The position numbers and the translations under genes were made by a program. Under the pieces are notes generated by a model, which was given only the letters and a program-made list of their open reading frames with translations, made no database searches and was not told where the DNA came from. From Pseudomonadota bacterium (lineage in GTDB: Bacteria > Myxococcota > Bradymonadia > UBA4248), in contig JAGACY010000390.1 in assembly GCA_017613855.1 (NCBI GenBank), forward strand, positions 1-6,373: a DNA stretch of 6,373 nucleotides. Reading direction: 5' to 3'. Positions 1-5,760 of the stretch are shown here, in pieces. Each line of letters opens with the position of its first letter. The stretch's first letter is position 1.

Positions 1-90
1 GGGGTGGGATTGTCAGGAGTGGGATTATCTGGTGTGGGATTATCCGGAGTGGGATTATCCGGAGTGGGTTTATCGGGTGTGGGATTATCG
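1..90. repeat. 15-bp tandem minisatellite encoding PTPDN
   Basis: Six consecutive 15-base units start at 1, 16, 31, 46, 61 and 76, close to GGAGTGGGATTATCC on the plus strand, with changes at a few positions per unit. The array probably continues beyond the window start. Read on the minus strand each unit is five codons (about DNPTP), so gain or loss of a unit keeps frame and only changes linker length. Degenerate copies such as TTTATCG at 70-75 (Asn to Lys) show it is not freshly expanded. Confidence 0.9.
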
Positions 91-206
91 GGATTACAAT
101 TACCAGAAACGCATATATCTCCCTCTTTGTTGCCACCAGAATCATCAGAACAACCCAATGCAAGCGAGCAACCAATAGCAACCAGGAATAAGAATTTCTT
201 GTGCAT
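1..206 (-). CDS. Lipoprotein with PTPDN-repeat linker (partial, C-terminus beyond window)
   Basis: Reading the minus strand from ATG at 206 gives 68 residues that run off the window start. The N-terminus MHKKFLFLVAIG then CSLALGC is a short basic n-region, a hydrophobic core and a lipobox ending at Cys19 (A-L-G-C), followed by Ser-Asp-Asp. This predicts a signal peptidase II substrate, anchored by lipid and probably in the outer membrane. A cysteine pair (Cys32, Cys37) precedes about six Pro-Thr-Pro-Asp-Asn/Lys units (from residue 39), a rigid surface linker. The functional domain lies outside the window. AGGAGG (211-216) sits four bases before the start and only 14 bases after the upstream lipoprotein's stop, so the two are probably co-transcribed. 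Proline/acidic linkers of this kind are common in surface proteins of myxobacteria and their relatives. Function cannot be named. Confidence 0.85.
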   Translation of the reverse strand, partial: MHKKFLFLVAIGCSLALGCSDDSGGNKEGDICVSGNCNPDNPTPDKPTPDNPTPDNPTPDNPTPDNPT

Positions 207-210
207 AGTA

Positions 211-216
211 CCTCCT
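211..216 (-). promoter_or_regulatory. Shine-Dalgarno AGGAGG for the PTPDN lipoprotein
   Basis: Plus-strand CCTCCT is AGGAGG on the coding strand, four bases before the ATG at 206. It lies in the 14-base gap after the TAG stop (221-223) of the preceding gene. This fixes the start codon and supports an operon. Confidence 0.75.
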
Positions 217-220
217 ATCG

Positions 221-868
221 CTAGAATCTGAGCCACTTCTCAATAATGCCATCCGAATTTTCATCCATGCCTATCTGGACTATATCACCCTCGGCATTGA
301 ACACAGTCACAACTTCACGCTTACCATCACATGAGACATCCATCTCTTCCCGCGTCAAAATACCCTGCCTGAAAACGCGCACAAGATTGGGATGAACCTC
401 TGCCGTATTGATCTCATCAATTGCAAAACGGTTGCAATCTTCCTGATAAAATTCCGTCTTAATGACAAGACCATTGTCGTAATAATGAATTCTATCGACG
501 ATGCCGTCAAAATTCGTATCAATTTCTTCACGCATCAGGTTTTCTTTTTGGTTATAGTACATGATGCGGTCAACAATACCATCAAAATTCAGATCAAGCT
601 CTTTGCGTACGATGATGAGTTCACCCTCACCTTCTTCATCACTGGCCTTTTTATAGGTATAGAATTTCCAAAGATCCACCTGACCATCACTATTCATATC
701 GAAAACCTGCCGTTTCATACCGGTGTTATCGAAACGTAAATTTTCTTTTTGCTCTTTGAAAACCATTCTGCCTGCAGCGGTCGATGACGATTTATCCGAG
801 CCACTGCAGCCCGAAAAGATCAGCGAACACACAAAAATTGCAAGCAGTGACACTATTTTATGATTCAT
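221..868 (-). CDS. Lipoprotein with five DxNxDGxxD (EF-hand-like) loops
   Basis: A 215-residue protein begins MNHKIVSLLA, continues with a hydrophobic core and the lipobox F-S-G-Cys21, then a Ser-rich linker. It is therefore a predicted exported lipoprotein. Five short acidic loops follow: D57-N59-D61-G62, D92-N94-D96-G97, D117-N119-D121-G122, D177-S179-D181-G182 and D202-N204-D206-G207. Most continue as DxWxFY, DRIMYY or DRIHYY. The spacing is 35, 25, 60 and 25 residues, suggesting a beta-rich repeat domain that may bind calcium. An ATG in the same frame at 922 would add 18 residues before the signal peptide and overlap the promoter region, so the start at 868 is chosen; CAGGAA lies about seven bases upstream. 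It is the first gene of an operon with the PTPDN lipoprotein. Such acidic-loop lipoproteins are frequent in myxobacteria-like genomes, but I cannot assign a function. Confidence 0.88.
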   Translation of the reverse strand: MNHKIVSLLAIFVCSLIFSGCSGSDKSSSTAAGRMVFKEQKENLRFDNTGMKRQVFDMNSDGQVDLWKFYTYKKASDEEGEGELIIVRKELDLNFDGIVDRIMYYNQKENLMREEIDTNFDGIVDRIHYYDNGLVIKTEFYQEDCNRFAIDEINTAEVHPNLVRVFRQGILTREEMDVSCDGKREVVTVFNAEGDIVQIGMDENSDGIIEKWLRF

Positions 869-891
869 GCACTGTTCCTGAAAGCTACAAT

Positions 892-918
892 AAAAAACTG
901 TCGGAATTAAACTCCGAC
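892..918 (-). terminator. Terminator-like hairpin in the lipoprotein operon leader
   Basis: On the minus strand GTCGGA and TCCGAC (918-913 and 905-900) form a six-pair stem with a 7-base loop, followed after AG by six T's (897-892). It lies just downstream of the predicted transcription start and upstream of the ATG at 868. The geometry is that of a weak intrinsic terminator or attenuator. The stem is short, so it could equally be a 5' stabilising hairpin or chance. Confidence 0.35.
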
Positions 919-928
919 TCATTTTATG

Positions 929-961
929 ATTATACCATTTTTTCTTTATTTTTCAGGTCAA
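929..961 (-). promoter_or_regulatory. Extended -10 promoter for the lipoprotein operon
   Basis: The minus strand carries TGGTATAAT at 937-929, a perfect TATAAT preceded by the TGn extended motif. A TTGACC element (961-956) lies upstream with a 21-base gap, too long for a standard -35, so the extended -10 probably carries recognition. The start would fall near 922, giving a leader of about 55 bases before the ATG at 868. Confidence 0.6.
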
Positions 962-1012
962 ATATCAATTTTTATGTCGTGATTGTGTACCCCAAAAAGC
1001 CGCGCGTATTGA

Positions 1013-1067
1013 GCCCAACGGGCGAAATAGCAAGGCTGCGAAAGCGTATGGGGGCTTCGCCCCCATA
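1013..1067. repeat. GC-rich structured intergenic element with strong hairpins
   Basis: Two hairpins stand in an otherwise AT-rich gap: GCCC-AAC-GGGC (1013-1023), and a nine-pair stem TATGGGGGC / GCCCCCATA with a TTC loop (1047-1067). Between them TGCGAAAGCG could form a small GNRA-capped stem. There is no T-run on either side, so it is not a standard terminator. Its composition and compact folding resemble a dispersed REP-like element, but only one copy is present here. I recognise no riboswitch consensus in it. Confidence 0.5.
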
Positions 1068-1115
1068 GCTGAGCGATCCATCAAACACCTTGTCATTTTA
1101 TCCATGAGGTTTTAA

Positions 1116-1184
1116 ATGCAAATCCTGCAGGTTATTCAATTATTCTGCCTGCTGAATTCGTCACTGCTTGCAAAGGTTTTATGA
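1116..1184 (+). CDS. Possible 22-codon leader ORF overlapping the radical SAM start
   Basis: ATG at 1116 opens a 22-residue ORF beginning MQILQVIQLF. It is rich in leucine and hydrophobic residues (7 Leu, 3 Val/Ile pairs or singles) and ends at TGA 1182-1184. TGAGG (1105-1109) lies six bases upstream, a reasonable ribosome binding site. The stop overlaps the ATG of the radical SAM gene as ATGA, the usual arrangement for translational coupling. The short length gives no coding statistics, so it may be chance. If translated it could be a leader peptide that delivers ribosomes to, or regulates, the next gene. Confidence 0.35.
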   Translation: MQILQVIQLFCLLNSSLLAKVL

Positions 1185-2755
1185 TTCTTCTCATTGCCTG
1201 TAATGCCCGTTTTTCCCATGCTGCATTTGCACTCAAAACACTTCGTGCAAACCTGCCGCCCAAGCTGCATGAATGCTCTGGAATTCTCGAATTTACCATC
1301 CAGAATGACCCGACCGAAGCAGCCTATGAAATACTAAAAAATAGCCCTAAAATCATAGGGTTAAGCGTATATTTGTGGAATATTGTTTTTTTCAGGCAGC
1401 TGACCGAAATTATCAAGCGAACTCATCCCGAAATCTGCATCATCATTGGTGGACCTGAAATCGCCATGCCCCAAAGCCGCATGGATGATCCACTGTTCAA
1501 GCTCGCAGATTATATCATTCTCGGAGAAGGAGAACGTGCACTCCCGGCCATTTGTACCAAGGTGCTGTTTTCAATTTCTCAGGCAGAATCGGGCTATCCG
1601 GAATTTACAGGAAAACTCGACCAAAAAATTCTGGTCGCTCCCAAGCCTGACATCGAAAAGCTGGTTCTGCCATACGATGAATACACCGATGACGATATCG
1701 CGCACCGCATTCTCTATGTCGAAACGAGCCGCGGATGTCCCTATCGATGTGCTTTTTGCATCAGTTCACTCGACAAGCCCCTGCGGTATTTTCCTATCGA
1801 CGCACTGTTCGAGGCTTTCCGGAAGCTCATCGATCGCGGCGCAAAAGCATTTAAGTTCCTCGACCGAACGCTCAATGCTTCACTTCCAAGGGCCTTGCAA
1901 ATCCTTGAATTCTTCATGCCATGGCGCGATCAGGTGGCACTACATTTCGAGATGGTGCCGCACGAAATCCCCGATAAACTCATTGAAGCCATGGCAAAAT
2001 ATCCGCCTGGGGCGATTCAGATTGAATTCGGCGTTCAGACGCTGACGCCCGAAGTGGCTCAGACGATTCATCGCCGACTCGATGCCGAACGCCTGCTCCA
2101 TAACCTCGCTATTTTACGCGAAAAGACAGGCGTTCACATTCATGCCGACCTCATTGCTGGGCTCCCCGGCGAGTCATTTGAACAGTTTGCACAGGGATTT
2201 GACAGGCTGTACCACTCGGGCGTTCAGGAAATTCAGCTTGGAATTCTCAAACGCCTTAAGTCTTCTCCGCTCGATCTGATGGCCGAAGAATGGGGGCTCA
2301 TTTTCTCGGAACTGCCCCCCTACGAAATTCTGCAAACCCCACAAATGACATTTGCAGAACTCACAGAATTCAAGCGTTTTGCCAAGTTTTATGACACACT
2401 CGTCAACAACGCCAATTTTCCCAATACCGTTCGTGCCATCTGCGAACCGGATTTTTTCCCGAATTTTCACCGGCTCACGCAATGGATATATACGCAAACA
2501 CAAGCAACACAAGGGATTTCTCAAACCCGATGGGTGCAGCTTCTTTTCAAATACATGACCGAGACGGGACAATTCACCCCACAGGATGCCGCCAAACATA
2601 TCATCGGAGATTACCTGAGTAGCAGGAAAGAAGATATTCCCCCCATTTTGCGCCCCTATTTGCCATCAGATTTTAAAATCTCTGATTACAAACGCTCCTC
2701 ACACAAGGATGCCTCCCACATACGACAGGAAAAGCACTTGGAGCTTAATTCATAA
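1181..2755 (+). CDS. B12-binding-type radical SAM protein (DUF4080-like)
   Basis: A 524-residue cytosolic iron-sulfur enzyme. The N-terminus MILLIACNARFSHAAFALKT matches the start of the cobalamin-binding-like domain of this family (about residues 1-140, including IIGLSVYLWN, IIIGGPE and YIILGEGERA). The classical DxHxxG cobalamin motif is not evident. The radical SAM cluster motif is C186-x3-C190-x2-C193 within SRGCPYRCAFC. A TIM-barrel follows, with FEMVPHEIP, IQIEFGVQTL and HADLIAGLPGE as expected for SAM-binding strands. The region around PPYEILQTPQMTFAEL and the following helices match the DUF4080-type C-terminal domain (about 375-480). The family is expected to cleave S-adenosylmethionine reductively, but the substrate is unknown. 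AAGG lies four bases before the start, and no in-frame upstream ATG exists before the leader ORF. The NAD kinase follows on the same strand and may be co-transcribed. Confidence 0.92.
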   Translation: MILLIACNARFSHAAFALKTLRANLPPKLHECSGILEFTIQNDPTEAAYEILKNSPKIIGLSVYLWNIVFFRQLTEIIKRTHPEICIIIGGPEIAMPQSRMDDPLFKLADYIILGEGERALPAICTKVLFSISQAESGYPEFTGKLDQKILVAPKPDIEKLVLPYDEYTDDDIAHRILYVETSRGCPYRCAFCISSLDKPLRYFPIDALFEAFRKLIDRGAKAFKFLDRTLNASLPRALQILEFFMPWRDQVALHFEMVPHEIPDKLIEAMAKYPPGAIQIEFGVQTLTPEVAQTIHRRLDAERLLHNLAILREKTGVHIHADLIAGLPGESFEQFAQGFDRLYHSGVQEIQLGILKRLKSSPLDLMAEEWGLIFSELPPYEILQTPQMTFAELTEFKRFAKFYDTLVNNANFPNTVRAICEPDFFPNFHRLTQWIYTQTQATQGISQTRWVQLLFKYMTETGQFTPQDAAKHIIGDYLSSRKEDIPPILRPYLPSDFKISDYKRSSHKDASHIRQEKHLELNS

Positions 2756-2783
2756 TGCGGAATGCGGAATGCAGAGTTGAATG
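2754..2783 (+). repeat. Heptad repeat copy 1 (AATGCGG) at the radical SAM 3' end
   Basis: Three 7-base units (2754-2760, 2761-2767 and a variant AATGCAG at 2768-2774) are followed by AGTTGAATG. The first unit overlaps the TAA stop (2753-2755) of the radical SAM gene. Compared with the copy at 3654 it has seven extra bases (TGCAGAG), i.e. one heptad more. Confidence 0.75.
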
Positions 2784-2862
2784 ACAATTTCAAGGAATGT
2801 CGAAGTTCTTCAATGGATTCATCTCCAAACTCTTACACACAACGACTAGAAATATAATCCCC

Positions 2863-3690
2863 ATGACAGACTACGCTCTTAAAGCAGCACTTATTTATGC
2901 CAGTTTATCCCACTCCGATAAACGTTATGCCATTCAAAAGGAACGGATATCGCTCATTGATCATCAGCTCAAGACCTGGCAATTCGATGTGAAACACTTT
3001 TTACGCGATGAGATTCCTGACGATCTGGAATCATTCGACTGGGTCATTGCAGCCGGTGGCGATGGTACAACACTGGAAGTTGCATCATACCTAAGAAATA
3101 CCCCCGTTCTGCCCATTCGGCTCTTTCCCGAAAGCAGCGTGGGGTTTCTATGCTCCATTGATGCTGACGTTTTTGTTCTCAATAGATTGAATTATAAAGA
3201 CTTTTTCACAAGAGACATTCCGAGACTGCAATGTATTGTTGATGACATCCCCATAGAAACGCCCATTCTCAATGAAGTACTCATTGCACACCCATGCCCT
3301 GCTCGGGCATCACGCTACGAGATTACTTTGAATGAACAAAGCGAAATTCAATGTTCCTCGGGAATATGGGTTGCTACGCAGCCGGGTTCACACGGTGCAG
3401 CACATGCTGCCGGCGCAGAAGCACTCGATTCTTCCCACCTTCACGAGGCGGTCTTCTGTGTTCGGGAATGTTCCAAACCACAAAAAAGTTCAATAAAAAC
3501 AAAAATCTTCACACCTTTTTGCGACACATTTCTCGTTAAAATCATCAGTCCCGAACTGATTCTCTTTTTCGATGGCGGACTCACGAGATACACCGTCCAT
3601 CAGGGGCAGGTCATTTCCTTTAGGACACACCCGACCCCCTTGAAACACTTAGCAATGCGGAATGCGGAATTGAATGGCATTCCAGAGTAG
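2863..3690 (+). CDS. NAD kinase family protein, divergent
   Basis: A 275-residue protein (297 if an ATG at 2797 is used). NAD kinase phosphorylates NAD to NADP in the cytosol using ATP. Numbered from 2863, the hallmark GGDGT is at 65-69 (AAGGDGTTLEVA), a VGFL segment follows at 93-96, LNEV at 136-139 matches the NE motif, and SSGIWVATQPGSHGAA at 165-180 matches the second-domain glycine-rich motif. FFDGG (235-239) and a terminal beta-sandwich region complete the fold. The usual D-G and GSTAY residues are changed to S-G and GSHGA, so this is a divergent member. The first strand KAALIYAS begins near residue 7 from the 2863 start, as in other NAD kinases. At 2797 the AAGGA touches the ATG, too close to act, so the shorter start is preferred but not certain. 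The last codons and TAG stop lie inside repeat sequences. It probably shares a transcript with the radical SAM gene. Confidence 0.85.
   Translation: MTDYALKAALIYASLSHSDKRYAIQKERISLIDHQLKTWQFDVKHFLRDEIPDDLESFDWVIAAGGDGTTLEVASYLRNTPVLPIRLFPESSVGFLCSIDADVFVLNRLNYKDFFTRDIPRLQCIVDDIPIETPILNEVLIAHPCPARASRYEITLNEQSEIQCSSGIWVATQPGSHGAAHAAGAEALDSSHLHEAVFCVRECSKPQKSSIKTKIFTPFCDTFLVKIISPELILFFDGGLTRYTVHQGQVISFRTHPTPLKHLAMRNAELNGIPE
3654..3677 (+). repeat. Heptad repeat copy 2 inside the NAD kinase 3' end
   Basis: Two AATGCGG units (3654-3660, 3661-3667) followed by AATTGAATGG match the copy at 2754 apart from one missing heptad. They are read in frame as MRNAELNG, in a C-terminal tail beyond the conserved NAD kinase fold. 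Confidence 0.75.
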
Positions 3691-3714
3691 AGACGTTTCG
3701 CGAAACGTCTCTAC
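3687..3714. repeat. Perfect 28-bp palindrome between convergent genes
   Basis: The half GTAGAGACGTTTCG is followed directly by its exact reverse complement, giving a symmetric 28-bp site with no spacer. It contains the TAG stop of the NAD kinase gene (3688-3690) and lies 24 bases from the typA stop. No T-run follows on either strand. As RNA it would form a strong hairpin in both directions, so it could end or protect both convergent transcripts. It may also be a dispersed palindromic repeat: similar GTAGAGACG palindromes are, from memory, scattered in other bacterial genomes such as cyanobacteria. Confidence 0.8.
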
Positions 3715-3726
3715 AGGGAATAACAC

Positions 3727-3747
3727 CATAATTCCGAATTACGCATT
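3727..3747 (-). repeat. Heptad repeat copy 3 at the typA 3' end
   Basis: On the minus strand three adjacent heptads, AATGCGT (3747-3741), AATTCGG (3740-3734) and AATTATG (3733-3727), stand in exact 7-base register. The typA stop TAA (3741-3739) spans the first junction. This is a degenerate copy of the units at 2754 and 3654, in the opposite orientation and also at a gene end. Confidence 0.55.
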
Positions 3748-5565
3748 ATCTTCAACCTTATTGGCAGCGCGCATCTGGCGAACGCGCTGGGCTGCCGTAA
3801 GATAGCGTTTGCGCAGACGAATGGACTGCGGTGTCACTTCGACGAGTTCATCCTCATCGATCCACTCAATAGCTTCTTCGAGTGACATAATGCGAGGCGG
3901 CGTCAGGATGATGTTATCGTCACGGCCTGCGGCACGCATATTCGACAGTTTCTTTTCGCGCGATACGTTGACGTCAATGTCATTGGGACGGGAATTCTCG
4001 CCAACGACCATGCCTTCATAGCACTCGACACCCGGACCGACAAAGAGAATACCGCGAGGCTGCAGATGGAAAAGTGCATACGGAATGCTCTTGCCATCGC
4101 GATCCGCAACGAGTGCGCCATTCTGTCGATAATTCATCGGTCCAAACCAGGGAGCCCAGCCGGCAAACAGCGTATTCATAATACCCAGTCCGCGCGTTTC
4201 ATTCAGGAACTGCGAACGGAATCCAATCAAACCGCGCGAAGGCACATCAAATTCGACATGGGAACGACCAGTACCACTGGCGCGCATGATATCCATAATG
4301 CCCTTGCGCAAAGCCAGCATCTGTGTAATGGCACCCACGTTGATTTCCGGCAAATCGAGAATCAGGCGCTCCATCGGCTCGAGAAGTTTGCCATGCTCGT
4401 CGCGTTTGGTCACGACTTCGGGTTTTGAAATACAAAGCTCAAAACCTTCGCGACGCATGGTTTCAATCAAAATCGACAGCGACAGTTCACCACGGCCAAC
4501 GACTTTGAACGTGTCTTTCGAATCGGTTTCTTCGACGCGAAGCGAAACATTGGCACGAGCTTCTTTCCAAAGGCGCTCGGCAATATGGCGCGTCGTAACG
4601 AGTTTGCCTTCTTTGCCGGCAAATGGGCCATTGTTGACACTAAAGAACATCGCAATCGTCGGCTCATCGACGTGAACACGAGGCAATGCAACGGGAGCCT
4701 CAACCGACGAAAGCGTATCGCCGATTGCAATATCTTCAATGCCGGCAACCAGGAAAAGTTCACCCGCAGGGGCTTCTTTAACGCGCTGTCTGTCAAGGCC
4801 ATCGAACACATAAAGCTGACCGACTTTGATCTGGCGATTGCCTTTCTCGCCCATAATCGTCAAAGTCTCATCTTCTTTCAGAGTGCCTTCAAATACGCGG
4901 CCAACAGCGAGTTTGCCAAGGTAATTGTCATAATCCGTGTTGGTAACGAGTGCCTGAAGGTTGCCTTCAGGATTGCCCTTAGGAGCAGGAATATTCTCGA
5001 TAATGGCATCAAAAATCGGGGCCAGATTCGGCTGAATATCATCGGGACTCGTTCCCGAAACTCCCTCACGGGCAATGGCATACAAAACCGGGAATTCGAT
5101 TTGCTCATCATTGGCGCCCAAATCGATAAACAGCGAGTAAACCTCGTCTAAAACTTCGGCACAGCGAGCATCCTGGCGGTCGATTTTGTTCAAAACGACG
5201 ATGACCGAAAGCCCCTTTTCGAGTGCTTTCATCAACACGAAACGCGTCTGGGGCAGAGGTCCTTCGGCTGCATCGACAAGCAAAACCACGCCATCGACCA
5301 TCGTCAGCATGCGCTCGACTTCACCACCAAAATCCGCATGGCCCGGTGTATCGGCGAGATTGATCTTCACACCTTTCCAATGCACTGAGGTTGCCTTGCC
5401 CGTAATGGTGATGCCACGCTCGCGTTCCAAAGCATTCGAATCCATCACGCGTTCGACCACGTTGCGCTTGTTATCCAGACTCCCAGACTGTTTTAAAAGT
5501 GCATCGACCAGCGTGGTTTTGCCGTGGTCAACGTGCGCGATAATAGCTACATTGCGATATTCCAT
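3739..5565 (-). CDS. typA: Ribosome-associated GTPase TypA/BipA
   Basis: A 608-residue translational GTPase of the usual TypA length (about 605-615). It is related to EF-G and LepA, binds the ribosome, and is known to help ribosome assembly and growth at low temperature and under stress. G-domain motifs are clear: AHVDHGKTT (10-18, G1), [13 protein letters not shown] (about 47-59, G2), DTPGH (72-76, G3) and NKID (126-129, G4). G5 reads YAIAREG (161-167), where many TypA proteins have YASA. Domain II, the EF-G-like domains (with [21 protein letters not shown]) and the TypA-specific C-terminal region ([29 protein letters not shown]) follow in order. The reading frame is open back to 5736, but homology begins at [15 protein letters not shown], so the start at 5565 is chosen; GGA lies five bases before it. 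A strong promoter at 5663-5691 precedes it. It converges on the NAD kinase gene. Confidence 0.97.
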   Translation of the reverse strand: MEYRNVAIIAHVDHGKTTLVDALLKQSGSLDNKRNVVERVMDSNALERERGITITGKATSVHWKGVKINLADTPGHADFGGEVERMLTMVDGVVLLVDAAEGPLPQTRFVLMKALEKGLSVIVVLNKIDRQDARCAEVLDEVYSLFIDLGANDEQIEFPVLYAIAREGVSGTSPDDIQPNLAPIFDAIIENIPAPKGNPEGNLQALVTNTDYDNYLGKLAVGRVFEGTLKEDETLTIMGEKGNRQIKVGQLYVFDGLDRQRVKEAPAGELFLVAGIEDIAIGDTLSSVEAPVALPRVHVDEPTIAMFFSVNNGPFAGKEGKLVTTRHIAERLWKEARANVSLRVEETDSKDTFKVVGRGELSLSILIETMRREGFELCISKPEVVTKRDEHGKLLEPMERLILDLPEINVGAITQMLALRKGIMDIMRASGTGRSHVEFDVPSRGLIGFRSQFLNETRGLGIMNTLFAGWAPWFGPMNYRQNGALVADRDGKSIPYALFHLQPRGILFVGPGVECYEGMVVGENSRPNDIDVNVSREKKLSNMRAAGRDDNIILTPPRIMSLEEAIEWIDEDELVEVTPQSIRLRKRYLTAAQRVRQMRAANKVEDNA

Positions 5566-5587
5566 ATATTTCCAAACCTGATTGAGT

Positions 5588-5607
5588 AAGTTTTTAAACT
5601 TAAACTT
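5588..5607 (-). promoter_or_regulatory. AU-rich hairpin in the typA mRNA leader
   Basis: AAGTTT (5588-5593) and AAACTT (5596-5601) are inverted, and AAACTT is repeated at 5602-5607, giving two alternative weak stems. In the typA mRNA it would lie 23-42 bases before the start codon. The composition makes it unstable. A regulatory role is only possible. Confidence 0.25.
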
Positions 5608-5662
5608 GATGTAAGTCTGTGTGTGCACCAGGGCGACATCGCACCCATGGTAAAGACGCGCT

Positions 5663-5691
5663 TTTCTAAGGCGGACACTTGGATTTGTCAA
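5663..5691 (-). promoter_or_regulatory. Sigma70-type promoter for typA
   Basis: On the minus strand a consensus -35 TTGACA (5691-5686) is followed after exactly 17 bases by TAGAAA (5668-5663), four of six matches to the -10 consensus. The transcript would begin near 5656, leaving a leader of about 90 bases. The upstream A/T tracts at 5705-5722 fall roughly at -49 to -66, where an UP element would act. Confidence 0.65.
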
Positions 5692-5704
5692 CGGTGACGC
5701 GCAT

Positions 5705-5722
5705 AAAAATGCATTTTTTTTT
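5705..5722. promoter_or_regulatory. A/T tract, possible UP element for typA
   Basis: Five A's, TGCA and nine T's form a short AT-rich palindrome (AAAAATGCATTTTT, 5705-5718) continued by T's to 5722. It is upstream of the typA -35 at UP-element distance and may bend the DNA. On the plus strand it also resembles a weak terminator, but no plus-strand gene ends near it. Confidence 0.35.
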
Positions 5723-5760
5723 GTGACTTTGCACACTTTTGTTCAAATATCACCCACACC

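Larger units (their letters stand above)
869..1180. other. Divergent intergenic region (lipoprotein operon / radical SAM gene)
   Basis: About 310 bases without a conventional gene. It contains, in order, a terminator-like hairpin in the lipoprotein mRNA leader (892-918), the extended -10 promoter of that operon (929-961), an AT-rich stretch, a GC-rich block with strong hairpins (1013-1067), and a short leader ORF (1116-1184) running into the radical SAM gene. I could not place a convincing promoter for the radical SAM gene. A weak candidate is TTGTCA (1090-1095) with TTAAAT (1112-1117), spacing 16, but its transcript would start after the leader ORF's ATG. Confidence 0.7.

Noticed and set aside
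1..90. Short direct repeats as a CRISPR array
   Set aside because: Units are contiguous 15-mers with no spacers and encode a regular five-residue protein repeat.
4..231. Plus-strand ORF of GLSGV repeats
   Set aside because: It is the antisense of the PTPDN minisatellite. The minus strand has a signal peptide, a lipobox and an AGGAGG site, and the plus frame has none of these.
869..922. Upstream ATG (922) as the start of the acidic-loop lipoprotein
   Set aside because: It would put 18 non-conserved residues before the signal peptide, sits at the predicted transcription start, and has no ribosome binding site. The ATG at 868 begins a standard lipoprotein signal.
1047..1067. Strong hairpin as an intrinsic terminator
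   Set aside because: No T-run follows on either strand and both adjacent genes start, rather than end, next to it.
784..1068. Plus-strand 94-codon ORF
   Set aside because: It overlaps the signal-peptide end of the lipoprotein gene, its promoter and the GC-rich hairpin. It has no ribosome binding site and no recognisable domain.
2853..2858. TATAAT as a promoter for the NAD kinase gene
   Set aside because: It lies four bases before the preferred ATG, so the transcript would start inside the gene, and no -35 element is present.
2797..2862. Longer NAD kinase start at 2797
   Set aside because: The AAGGA touches the ATG, the extra 22 residues precede the family's first beta-strand, and the codons look like intergenic sequence. 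It is not excluded.
3687..3714. Palindrome as a canonical rho-independent terminator
   Set aside because: The stem is strong but there is no T-run on either side, so it is recorded as a palindromic repeat with a possible 3'-end role.
4066..5581. Several 60-190 codon ORFs on the plus strand opposite typA, and shorter minus-strand frames
   Set aside because: They are shadows of the conserved typA reading frame, with no ribosome binding sites and no recognisable domains.
5566..5736. 57-residue N-terminal extension of TypA
   Set aside because: It crosses the predicted typA promoter and leader. TypA proteins begin close to the AHVDHGKTT motif, as they do from the start at 5565.
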